A stretch of 64,000 nt of DNA from Novosphingobium sp. FKTRR1 (GTDB lineage: Bacteria > Pseudomonadota > Alphaproteobacteria > Sphingomonadales > Sphingomonadaceae). The stretch lies in the NCBI RefSeq assembly GCF_020404405.1, contig NZ_JAIZDA010000003.1, positions 248,001 through 312,000 on the forward strand. The letters are read 5' to 3'. The position numbers were made by a program, and so were the translations under genes. Under the pieces are notes generated by a model. It saw only the letters and a list, made by a program, of their open reading frames with translations. It ran no database searches and was not told the DNA's origin. The stretch's first letter is position 1, and each line of letters begins with the position of its first letter. Of this stretch, positions 8,598-16,546 are shown in pieces.

Positions 8598-9089
8598 TCA
8601 GTCCTGATCGGCGGGTATCGCCTGCAGCGAGGTGATCTTGGCCATCTTGGCATTGTACTTCATCGTCTTGACCGCGATCGAGGTTTCGACGTGGTGGACG
8701 CCCTGAATGACAAGAATCTGGTCGGATGCGATCTCGACCAGCGCGTCGAGTTCCTCGATCAGGCACATGGCGGTGATGTTGAACTGACCCATCGTGATCA
8801 GGACGGCATTGATCTGCGGCAGCTCGCTGATCGCGCGGGCGACGTCGCGCACTTTGTCGACGTCGGCCTGAACGTTGATGAAGGCCAGTCGCGATTTGCG
8901 CGCCATTTCAAAGCCGGTGACCGCGGTAAAGGCGATCAGCCCGTCCTGCTGCAACCGCTTGATGCGGCCGCGCACGGTGCCTTCGGTCACGCCCAGTTCG
9001 GCGGCGATCTTGCGGTTCGACACGCGCGCATCCCGCGACAGCAGGTCGATCAGCTGGTGGTCGAGTGTATCGAGTACGGGAGTTGGCAC
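8598..9089 (-). CDS. Lrp/AsnC family transcriptional regulator (pair 2, second gene)
   Basis: Lrp/AsnC-type regulator of 163 residues. The winged helix reads LDHQLIDLLSRDARVSNRK then IAAELGVTEGTVRGRIKRLQ; the effector domain ends KTMKYNAKMAKI. The start is a GTG at 9087-9089, 5 bp after the stop of the partner regulator, with AGGGA upstream. The recognition helix matches that of the regulator at 4379-4906, making these two genes the matching halves of duplicated regulatory pairs. Confidence 0.9.
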   Translation of the reverse strand: MPTPVLDTLDHQLIDLLSRDARVSNRKIAAELGVTEGTVRGRIKRLQQDGLIAFTAVTGFEMARKSRLAFINVQADVDKVRDVARAISELPQINAVLITMGQFNITAMCLIEELDALVEIASDQILVIQGVHHVETSIAVKTMKYNAKMAKITSLQAIPADQD

Positions 9090-9094
9090 GGCGA

Positions 9095-9568
9095 TCAGTC
9101 CCTGTCTTCGATCGGAGCGACTTCGAATTGATACTTGATGATGTCCACTACGATCGCGGGCGTCAGCGAGCGGATGCCGCGAACCGTCGACAACTTGTCG
9201 AGCAGCAGCGTCGACAGATCGTCGAAGTCGTGAAGGGCGACCAGCATGTCGATATCGTACCGCCCGGTGACGATGTGCGCGGCGAATACCTGCGGCAGAT
9301 CGGCCAATTCCTGCGCCACTTCGGACGCCGGGCGCCCGTCAACCTCCACCGCGATGCGCAGCAGGAAGTTGAACCCGTGCGCGCCGAAGTCCGACACCGC
9401 CACCACGCGCAACTGGTTGGCATCCTCCATCCGCTTGATGCGGGTGGACACGGTGGTTGCGGTCAAGCCCAGCTTTTCAGCGATTTGCTGGTTGTTCGCC
9501 CGGCCATCCAGACGCAATTGCGCAACGATGTTCACGTCGGTCGCATCGAAGTTGAAGGTTGATGTCAT
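9095..9568 (-). CDS. Lrp/AsnC family transcriptional regulator (pair 2, first gene)
   Basis: Lrp/AsnC-type regulator, 157 residues from the ATG at 9568 (ATGs at 9583 and 9613 are alternatives). The DNA-binding segment is FDATDVNIVAQLRLDGRANN with helix LGLTATTVSTRIKRMED; the effector domain includes DIDMLVALHDFDDL and ends YQFEVAPIEDRD. It corresponds in order and C-terminal sequence to the first gene of pair 1. The unit lies between the two-SDR operon and the dienoyl reductase-like OYE, all on the minus strand. Confidence 0.88.
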   Translation of the reverse strand: MTSTFNFDATDVNIVAQLRLDGRANNQQIAEKLGLTATTVSTRIKRMEDANQLRVVAVSDFGAHGFNFLLRIAVEVDGRPASEVAQELADLPQVFAAHIVTGRYDIDMLVALHDFDDLSTLLLDKLSTVRGIRSLTPAIVVDIIKYQFEVAPIEDRD

Positions 9569-9633
9569 ATCGCTCGCTGGCATGGGTTTCGAATACCTTC
9601 GGGATTTGCGCATGCTGGGCGCGGGCGTCAACC

Positions 9634-9729
9634 TCATTGTTCCAGTGAAGCGGCGGTGAAGCGCCGGGTCGAAGCCTCGGCGATCACTTTGGGTTCGACC
9701 TTGCGGTCCTTGATCGTGTAGCGGCCCAT
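9634..9729 (-). CDS. Possible 31-residue small ORF upstream of Lrp/AsnC pair 2
   Basis: An ATG-initiated frame of 31 codons plus stop beginning MGRYTIKDRKVEPK and rich in charged residues. It occupies most of the gap between the OYE-fusion stop at 9774 and the regulator pair. No strong ribosome site is visible (a GGGGA lies rather far upstream). It could be a genuine small protein, a leader peptide, a remnant of a longer gene or chance. I do not recognise it. Confidence 0.25.
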   Translation of the reverse strand: MGRYTIKDRKVEPKVIAEASTRRFTAASLEQ

Positions 9730-9773
9730 TCTTGATGCATCCCCGCGCTTATTGGTTGTTCTGGTCGCGCAGA

Positions 9774-11912
9774 TCAGGCGGGGACCGGGGTTGCGATCAT
9801 GCGGACCGCTTCGGCAGCGCCCCGGATCGCCCCTTCGATGTAGCCGACGCCGTTGGCATCGCCGATGGTGTGCACGTCGAACCCTGAGGCCTGCAGCGTT
9901 TCGGCGAGCGCAAGATCGCCCTGCGCGCCGCGCGCCACGATGACGCTTGCCGCCGGGACCGATTGGTGCGTCCCGTCGGCGGCGGTGAAGGTGACGACAT
10001 CCTTGCCGATGGCGATGTCGGATACGCCCGCGTGCAGGCCCAGGCCGTGCTCTGCCAGTTCGGCAAGCAGGCGCATGCGGCGCACCAGCGTCAGCCCCCG
10101 GCCAAGGCGCGGCGCGTCATCGATGACACTGACCGTGCGCCCGCGTTCGGCGAGGAATTCGGCCAGCTCCAGCCCGACAAGTTCGCCGCCGATCACGGCG
10201 ATCGTGTCGCCAAGCGGCATCCATGCATGGGTGGCCTTGCGCACCAGCGCCAGATTGGCCGTGGCGCCGGTAGCCGCGCCGACTTTGGTGGCAAGGCGCG
10301 TGAACAGGCCGGTCTTGCGCTTCAGATCGTCCGAGCTTTCGCCCAGCATCATGCGGCGCATGTCGTCTCCGGAAAAGACGTGATCCTGATCGTTGCCCGG
10401 GATTGGCGGCATGCCCCGCACCGCGCCGGTCGCGACGATCACGCTATCCACCTTCAGGCTGCGCAAGAGTTCCGGCGTTGCCGTTGTGGACAGGCGCACG
10501 TCGATGTCGGCCAGCCTTACCTCGCGCCGCAGCCAGTTGAGCAGGCGCTCGTTGGGTTCATAGGCAAGGCTGGCAAAGCGCAGCGTGCCGCCAAGCCGGT
10601 CGGACTTTTCGAGCAACGTGACTTTGTGGCCGAGCGCGGCAAGGCGGCGCGCCGATTCCATCCCGCCCGGACCGCCGCCGATGACCGCGATGTGCCGGGG
10701 CTTGCCATCGGCGCTGGGCGGCGTGCCCTGAAACTCGAAACTGAGCGAGGCATTGACCGCGCAGCGCGAGGGCTGGCCCATGTAGATCGCGCTGACGCAC
10801 GTGTAGCAATAGACGCAAGGCCTTACGGATTCGGGTTCGCCCGCCCTCAGTTTGGCGGGCAGGTAAGGGTCGGCCAGCAGCTTGCGGCCCATGGCGATGA
10901 AGTCCACCTCACCCTTGCCGATGGCGCTGTCTCCGGCGTCGGCTTCGACGCGCCCCGATCCGATGACCGGGATGGACACCGCCGCGCGGATCTGCGCCGT
11001 GGCCGGCAGGTTGAAGCTTTCAAGGTGCGGAATGTTCGATTCCGAATGCAGCTTGCCAATGCCGGTATCGTGATAGGCGGTCACGGTGATGGCATCGACC
11101 CCGGCGGCTTCGACCAGTTTCGCGTTGGCGATGGCATCGTCGATCGTGATCCCGCCGGGCTTGCCGACTTCGCGCGAATCCAGCTTGATCCACACGGGGT
11201 AGTCGGGGCCGACCGCCTTGCGGACCGCGGCGATCACTTCCAGCGTCAGCCGCAGACGGTTCTCCCGGCTGCCGCCATAACCGTCGGTGCGGGTGTTGGT
11301 ATAGGGTGAGGTGAACGACGACAGCAGATAGCCGTGGCCGCCGTGGATTTCGATCCCGTCGAACCCGGCTTCCTTGGCACGGCGCGCGCCTTCACCGAAC
11401 TGCTGCACCGCCAGATCGATATCGGCTTGCTCCAGAACCTTGATCTCGGGCATTTCCATCCCCGCCAGCGGCGCCAGTTCCTCCATCAGGAAATAGTCGG
11501 TGAAGTTGCCTTTGGCCGGTGGCGGAACGGCCGGCCCCCACAGCGGATGCCCCCAGCGCCCATGCGAATAGCCCGCGACGAAGCCGCCATGGTGCAACTG
11601 GACCGCGATCTTTGCACCATGCGCATGCGCCCGGTCGGTCATCGCCTTCAGGCCGGGAATGAACGTGTCGTCCGAGATCGCGGTCTGCCGCATGGCCACC
11701 GCGCCGACCGGCCAAGCCACCCCGGCAACCCCCGAGATGATCAGAGCGGCACCGCCCTTGGCCTGTTCCTCATGATAGGCGATCAACTGTTCGCCGACCG
11801 TGCCGTCATCCTCCGACAGACTGACGCCCATCGCGGTCACGGCGATGCGGTTCTTCAACTCCATCGTGCCGATGCGACCGGGAGAGAGCAGGTGCGGATA
11901 GAGATTCGACAT
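9774..11912 (-). CDS. OYE / 2,4-dienoyl-CoA reductase-like two-domain flavoprotein
   Basis: A 712-residue protein with an N-terminal FMN barrel (KNRIAVTAMGVSL, QLHHGGFVAGY, GIEIHGGHGYLLSSF) followed by an iron-sulfur Cys cluster (PCVYCYTCVSA...SRCAVN, about residues 350-375) and a C-terminal FAD/NAD(P) part (VIGGGPGGMESARR and a second dinucleotide fold VIGGELVGLELAEF). This layout is that of FadH, BaiCD/BaiH and related ene-reductases, which reduce conjugated enones or dienoyl-CoA thioesters. The ATG at 11912 is preferred over an in-frame TTG at 11918; AGGA lies about 10 bases upstream. It diverges from the SDR at 12132. Confidence 0.9.
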   Translation of the reverse strand: MSNLYPHLLSPGRIGTMELKNRIAVTAMGVSLSEDDGTVGEQLIAYHEEQAKGGAALIISGVAGVAWPVGAVAMRQTAISDDTFIPGLKAMTDRAHAHGAKIAVQLHHGGFVAGYSHGRWGHPLWGPAVPPPAKGNFTDYFLMEELAPLAGMEMPEIKVLEQADIDLAVQQFGEGARRAKEAGFDGIEIHGGHGYLLSSFTSPYTNTRTDGYGGSRENRLRLTLEVIAAVRKAVGPDYPVWIKLDSREVGKPGGITIDDAIANAKLVEAAGVDAITVTAYHDTGIGKLHSESNIPHLESFNLPATAQIRAAVSIPVIGSGRVEADAGDSAIGKGEVDFIAMGRKLLADPYLPAKLRAGEPESVRPCVYCYTCVSAIYMGQPSRCAVNASLSFEFQGTPPSADGKPRHIAVIGGGPGGMESARRLAALGHKVTLLEKSDRLGGTLRFASLAYEPNERLLNWLRREVRLADIDVRLSTTATPELLRSLKVDSVIVATGAVRGMPPIPGNDQDHVFSGDDMRRMMLGESSDDLKRKTGLFTRLATKVGAATGATANLALVRKATHAWMPLGDTIAVIGGELVGLELAEFLAERGRTVSVIDDAPRLGRGLTLVRRMRLLAELAEHGLGLHAGVSDIAIGKDVVTFTAADGTHQSVPAASVIVARGAQGDLALAETLQASGFDVHTIGDANGVGYIEGAIRGAAEAVRMIATPVPA

Positions 11913-12030
11913 GGGCAACGTGTCCTGTGCTTGAAGGCGGTCAGCGGTGGCTCGCTTGCTCAGGCAGGCGTGGGCGTAGGGGTCCGGAAAACCGCATTTA
12001 TCCTCTCAGATCGGCTTTTGATCTTGTCAT

Positions 12031-12060
12031 TGCGTAACGAATGCCTGACTAGGTTACGCT
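12031..12060. promoter_or_regulatory. Candidate operator, TGCG-N22-CGCT dyad (site 3)
   Basis: One mismatch from the TGCG-N22-CGCA pattern; inner arms GCGTAA/TTACGC are perfect. It lies in the 219-bp divergent region between the OYE fusion (11912, minus) and the SDR (12132, plus), so it could control both. Confidence 0.5.
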
Positions 12061-12131
12061 AATGATGGGCGTAAAGCCAAGCCCCTTTTCCTGACGAAGC
12101 GGCAGGGGGCGCAAGCAACAAGGATTTTGCG

Positions 12132-12911
12132 ATGGGGATGCAGAAGGCGCGTCTGGCTGGCAAGGCGCTGATCGTGGTTGGTGCGGGCACGGGGATCGGT
12201 GCGGCCACGGTGGAGCGCTTGTGCGGGGAAGGCGCGCGGGTCTGTGTGGCGGACATCGATCTGGCGGCGGCACAGGCCGTGGCCGCGCGGATGGCCGACG
12301 CCGGGTATCAGGCCTTTGCCGTGCCGGTCGACATTGCCGACGAGGCATCGGTCAATGGCGCCTTTGCCGCTGCGGTCGAGAGGTTGGGTCGGCTGGATGG
12401 CGCGCACATCAACGCCGCCGACATGCGCACGATCTTTGCCGACAGCGATGCGCTGGGCATTGATCTTGCGGTGTTCGATCGGACGATTGCGGTAAACTTG
12501 CGCGGCCATCTGCTGTGCACCCGCGCGGCCTTGCCGCATCTGCTGGCAGCCGGTGGTGGCGCGCTGGTCTATACATCATCGGCGGCGGGCGATGCCGGCG
12601 AGCCCGAGCGGCCTGCCTATGCGATGGCGAAAAGCGGGCTCAACGCGCTGATGCGCCATGTCGCCAGCCGCTGGGGCAAGGAGGGCATCACCGCCAATGC
12701 CGTGGCGCCGGGCTTCGTGATGACGCCCGAATTGATCGCCGGTGGTCAGGTGCCGCCCGACTGGATCGCGCAGTGCATCGCGCAGACGCGCAGCACGCGG
12801 CTTGGCAAAGTCGAGGATATCGCGGGCGTCGTCGCCATGCTGCTGTCCGAGGACGGGCGCTGGATCAACGGACAGGTGCTCCACATCAACGGCGGCACGC
12901 TGATGCATTGA
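12132..12911 (+). CDS. Short-chain dehydrogenase/reductase with altered NNAG motif
   Basis: SDR of 259 residues with cofactor loop VGAGTGIG, catalytic Ser in YTSSAAGD, YAMAK and C-terminal HINGGTL. The structural NNAG motif is replaced by HINAADM (about residues 94-100), unusual for the family and possibly shifting the fold around the nicotinamide. The ATG follows AAGGA by about 8 bases. It is followed 128 bp later by a Baeyer-Villiger monooxygenase, for which it could produce the ketone substrate (inference). Confidence 0.88.
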   Translation: MGMQKARLAGKALIVVGAGTGIGAATVERLCGEGARVCVADIDLAAAQAVAARMADAGYQAFAVPVDIADEASVNGAFAAAVERLGRLDGAHINAADMRTIFADSDALGIDLAVFDRTIAVNLRGHLLCTRAALPHLLAAGGGALVYTSSAAGDAGEPERPAYAMAKSGLNALMRHVASRWGKEGITANAVAPGFVMTPELIAGGQVPPDWIAQCIAQTRSTRLGKVEDIAGVVAMLLSEDGRWINGQVLHINGGTLMH

Positions 12912-13039
12912 AGGCGCCATGCGGAGCGCGCGCAAGTCAGCACGATTTGGCCAGCCATAACCCCAGCGGGTGATGTGTGCGCCTTTGGGCCGGGCCAAGA
13001 CGCGATCCGACAACAAGATTTACCGGATGGGGATCGACA

Positions 13040-14521
13040 ATGAGTGACAAGACCTCCGCGCCTGCTGGCGGGCTCAAGACCGTGATCGTCGGGGCCGGGA
13101 TGGCCGGCATTCTGGCCGCGATCAAACTGAAGCAGCGCGGTGAGGACTTCGTGGTGCTGGAAAAGGCGGCGCGGATCGGCGGCACCTGGCGGGAAAACCG
13201 CTATCCCGGCCTGACCTGCGACGTTCCGGCGCACGCCTATACGTACTCGTTCGAGCCTTATGCGGAGTGGCCCGCCTATTACGCCAAAGGCCCCGAAATC
13301 CAGGCCTATTTCGAGATGGTGACCGACAAGTACGGCATCCGGCCGCACATCCGGTTCAACGCCGAAGTGACCGCGCTCGATTGGGACGAGGCGGCGAGCC
13401 AGTGGACCGTGCGCGTGGCCGGTGGCGATGCGATCGTGGCCGATGTGGTGGTCGCCGCGTCGGGCGTGTTGCACCACCCCAAGCTGCCCGACATTGCGGG
13501 GCTGGACAGCTTTGCCGGAACCAAGGTCCATTCGGCGCAATGGCGCGAGGATACGCCGATCGATGGCAAGCGCGTCGGCCTGATCGGCAACGGGTCCACG
13601 GGCGTGCAGATCCTGACCGCGATCAACAAGCGGGTGGACAAGCTGGTCCATTTCCAGCGCAGCCCGCAGTGGATCATGCCGGTGCCCTACTTCACCTACA
13701 GCGACGAAGAGCGCGCCGCCTTCCGCGCCGACCCCAGCCTGATCGACGCGATCCGCTACAACGACGAATACCTCGGCGCGATCAAGCGCTTCACCGACGG
13801 GATCACCGACATCGACGGTCCGCAGATGGCCGAGATCGAGGAGTACTGCCGTCTCAACCTTGAAAATTCGGTGCGCGATCCGGCCTTGCGCGAAAAGCTG
13901 CGGCCGAATTATCGCGCGGCGTGCAAGCGGCTGATCTACTCGTGGTGCTATTACGAGGAAGTGCAGCATCCGGCGGTGTTCGTCGAAACCGGGCGGATCG
14001 AACGGATCGAGCCTGCGGGGGTGCGGATGGTCGATGGCACCTTCCACGAACTCGACACGCTGATCCTTGCCACCGGTTTCCATGCCGACCGCTTCATTCG
14101 CCCGGCTGGCGTGACCGGAACCGGCGGGCAGACGCTGGATGCGGCGTGGGCAGTGCGGCCAACCGCCTATTACGCGGTCACCGTGCCCGGCTTTCCCAAC
14201 TTCATCATGCTCAACGGTCCGACCGGGCCGGTCGGCAACTTCTCGCTGATCGACATCGCCGAAATGCAGTGGGCCTATGCCGAGCAACTGCTCGACCTGC
14301 TGCGCCAGCGCAAGGCGCGCGCGTTCGCCCCGACGGCAGAGGCGCACGCGCATTATGAGGAACGGCGGATTGCTGCGGCCAAGAAGACGATCTTCGGTTC
14401 GGGCTGCACCAGTTGGTATCTGGACGCCACCGGCGTTCCGGCAAGCTGGCCGTGGAGCTATGACGCGTTCGTCGATGCGATGAAGGCGCCGGTGCTCGAA
14501 GACTACGCGCTGTCGGCCTGA
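13040..14521 (+). CDS. Baeyer-Villiger flavin monooxygenase
   Basis: FAD/NADPH monooxygenase of 493 residues that inserts an oxygen next to a ketone to give an ester or lactone. It has the FAD fold VIVGAGMAGILAA (about 15-27), GGTW and the BVMO fingerprint FxGxxxHxxxW as FAGTKVHSAQW at residues 158-168, followed by the NADPH fold LIGNGSTG. The ATG at 13040 follows GGGGA; an upstream in-frame ATG at 12977 is less likely. With the preceding SDR it forms an alcohol-to-ketone-to-ester cassette. A second, distinct BVMO is at 42721. Confidence 0.92.
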   Translation: MSDKTSAPAGGLKTVIVGAGMAGILAAIKLKQRGEDFVVLEKAARIGGTWRENRYPGLTCDVPAHAYTYSFEPYAEWPAYYAKGPEIQAYFEMVTDKYGIRPHIRFNAEVTALDWDEAASQWTVRVAGGDAIVADVVVAASGVLHHPKLPDIAGLDSFAGTKVHSAQWREDTPIDGKRVGLIGNGSTGVQILTAINKRVDKLVHFQRSPQWIMPVPYFTYSDEERAAFRADPSLIDAIRYNDEYLGAIKRFTDGITDIDGPQMAEIEEYCRLNLENSVRDPALREKLRPNYRAACKRLIYSWCYYEEVQHPAVFVETGRIERIEPAGVRMVDGTFHELDTLILATGFHADRFIRPAGVTGTGGQTLDAAWAVRPTAYYAVTVPGFPNFIMLNGPTGPVGNFSLIDIAEMQWAYAEQLLDLLRQRKARAFAPTAEAHAHYEERRIAAAKKTIFGSGCTSWYLDATGVPASWPWSYDAFVDAMKAPVLEDYALSA

Positions 14522-14567
14522 ACCGGGCTGTCGGGGCCCGCGCCGGATTGTCGATCGGCGCGGGCGA

Positions 14568-15227
14568 TCAACCCTCGCCCAGTTGGTGGGCGATGACCGC
14601 GTCGCTCATTCCCAGGCCACGACAGCAGAACCACGTGGCCTGCCGCGCCAGTTCCTCGTCGCTGACGCCATAGGGGCGTGAGGCGGGGGGCAGGGCGCTG
14701 ATCGCCCCGATCATCGTGCCGACGTGTTCGGCGAACATCGATGTCGTGTTGACGTCCAACGGTTCGCCGGTGATCTCGCCCGCCGCTCGCGCCTCGACAT
14801 TGGCCTGCTGCACGGTCTGCTGGTTGCGGCGCAGCGAGCGGCGATAGATCAGCGCGGCATAGCTGCCGTCACCCGCCAGACTGGCCAGCGTCATGCGGTG
14901 GCGGTCGATCGATTCAAGCTTGTCGCCTTCAAGCGCACAGGCGCGGAAAAATCCGTTCAGCGCCTTGACGATGCCGGCCGCGCCATGATCGCGAATGCCG
15001 ACCTGTTCCCAGTTCTGGTCCTGCTCGACGAACACCTGTCGCAAGACCGCGCGATAGAGCGCCAGCTTCGACGGAAAGTGCCGATAGACCAAGGCTTCGG
15101 ACACATTGGCTTCGCGGGCGATCTGGAGTGTCTTGGCGCCATCATAGCCATTGCGCGAGAACACCCGGCGGGCGGCGGCTACGATCTGGGTCCGGCGTTC
15201 GCTGCCGGGCAAGCGCTTCCTTGTCAT
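14568..15227 (-). CDS. TetR/AcrR family transcriptional regulator
   Basis: A 219-residue repressor-type protein. The N-terminal helix-turn-helix reads RRTQIVAAARRVFSRNGYDGA then AREANVSEALVYRHFPSK; the C-terminal ligand domain is unassigned. The ATG at 15227 is preferred to an in-frame GTG two codons earlier. An octamer AGTAAGTG (on either strand) lies just upstream at 15231 and again at 15307 and at 17929, a possible operator. It sits between the BVMO operon and the luciferase-like/LuxR operon. Confidence 0.88.
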   Translation of the reverse strand: MTRKRLPGSERRTQIVAAARRVFSRNGYDGAKTLQIAREANVSEALVYRHFPSKLALYRAVLRQVFVEQDQNWEQVGIRDHGAAGIVKALNGFFRACALEGDKLESIDRHRMTLASLAGDGSYAALIYRRSLRRNQQTVQQANVEARAAGEITGEPLDVNTTSMFAEHVGTMIGAISALPPASRPYGVSDEELARQATWFCCRGLGMSDAVIAHQLGEG

Positions 15228-15315
15228 GGGCACTTACTTACTTTTTCGGCCAATGCTGTCAACCGCACAAACCGTGGGGATGGCCAGTCCCGGGCGGTGG
15301 CGGCGACACTTACTA

Positions 15316-15373
15316 GCCAAATCCGGGCCAGCCAAATCCGGGCCAGCCAAATCCGGGCCAGCCGAATCCGGGG
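15316..15373. repeat. 15-bp tandem repeat, about four copies
   Basis: GCCAAATCCGGGCCA is repeated perfectly at 15316-15330, 15331-15345 and 15346-15360, with a fourth imperfect copy to 15373. It lies between the 3' end of the LuxR-type gene and the start of the TetR gene. There are no variable spacers, so it is not a CRISPR array. Confidence 0.85.
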
Positions 15374-15388
15374 CGCTCGTCGGTCGGC

Positions 15389-16546
15389 TCAGTTGGCCAG
15401 AGTCGCCAGCATCGCGATAAGCTGCGCCTGACGATGAACCCCGGTCTTGGCAAAGACCGAGCGCAACTGCACTTTGGCGGTGTTGTGGGCGATGCCAAGC
15501 TGCCGCGCGGCCTCGACCAGCGTCAGTCCGGCGTTGAGCACGCAGGCCAGCCGCGCCTCGGCCATGGTCAGCCCCAGCACGTCGCGCAGCACTTGCGGAT
15601 CAAGCCGCATATCGCTGGCCGGCCTTGCGAGGAACAGCGCCAGCGCGCCGGTGCCCGAATGGATCGCCGGAAGCGCCAGGGGCCGCGCGGTCGCCACCAG
15701 ATCGCCGTGAACCGGGCGGTTGATGCGGAACCGCGTGACCCCGGCGCCGGCCGCGCCGTCCAGCGGCGAGAGCAGGGCATCGATCGTCTTGCGATCGGCC
15801 GTGGCGGCAAAGGCGATCTCGTCGCCCCTGCGCGAAACGCCTTCGCCTTCGCCCAGAAAGCGCTCGGCCAAGGCGTTGGTGCTGACGATCCGCCGCGCGC
15901 GGTCGAGCACGACCAGCGCCAGCCCCAGCCCTTGCGCCGCGGCATGGAACACGCCGCGCTGCGCCCCGGCAAACTGCAGCTTCTCGAACAAGTCGACCGC
16001 GATCCGCAAATGCGGGACAAGGCTTTGCAGCCGGACCCTGTCGTTGGCGGTGAAATCGGGCAGGCTCGCATCGCGGCTGACCCGCAGGCGCGCCTCGAAC
16101 CGGCCGGGTTTGTCGCTACCGAACCGCAAGTCGAGGCCGAGCACTTGTTCGCCGCCTGCCAGTTGCAGATATTCGCGATAGGCCGGAAACAGCGCATCGG
16201 GGTGCGTGGCGGCAAATTGCGCCAGCGAGGTCACTTGCCCCTCGGGCAGATCGCGGAACGGATCGTCGGCAAAGAAGCTCGAGATGTAATCCTCGCTGAA
16301 CTGCGGGTCGGCGCCGGGTGTGACGATGGTGCCCGGCTGGCGCTGGCCCGGAGTGGTCAGGATCACCGTGGCATAAGTCGACGCCATCCACCGCGCGAGC
16401 GCTTCAAGAAAGCTTTGCCACGGCGCCTCGCTGGCAATTCCGGCATAGAGCCGGGCCAGAAGATCGGAGCTTTCGGGATCGATCGGATCGCCCATGCCGA
16501 CATGCGTATCCGCCAATGTCGGCATAGGCAAACCCGCAAGGTTCAT
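15389..16546 (-). CDS. LuxR-type (HTH) transcriptional regulator
   Basis: A 385-residue regulator with a C-terminal LuxR-type helix-turn-helix (LTMAEARLACVLNAGLTLVE, then ARQLGIAHNTAKVQLRSVF, about residues 325-370). The N-terminal 300 residues resemble a PAS/GAF-like sensory region; I cannot name its ligand. The ATG at 16546 overlaps the stop of the luciferase-like gene (ATGA), so the two are coupled. A paralogue with the same layout is at 55006-56139. Two palindromes upstream of the operon (17784-17804 and 17821-17840) are candidate binding sites. Confidence 0.88.
   Translation of the reverse strand: MNLAGLPMPTLADTHVGMGDPIDPESSDLLARLYAGIASEAPWQSFLEALARWMASTYATVILTTPGQRQPGTIVTPGADPQFSEDYISSFFADDPFRDLPEGQVTSLAQFAATHPDALFPAYREYLQLAGGEQVLGLDLRFGSDKPGRFEARLRVSRDASLPDFTANDRVRLQSLVPHLRIAVDLFEKLQFAGAQRGVFHAAAQGLGLALVVLDRARRIVSTNALAERFLGEGEGVSRRGDEIAFAATADRKTIDALLSPLDGAAGAGVTRFRINRPVHGDLVATARPLALPAIHSGTGALALFLARPASDMRLDPQVLRDVLGLTMAEARLACVLNAGLTLVEAARQLGIAHNTAKVQLRSVFAKTGVHRQAQLIAMLATLAN

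Noticed and set aside
15316..15373. CRISPR-like array
   Set aside because: The 15-bp units are contiguous without spacers, so it is a simple tandem repeat.
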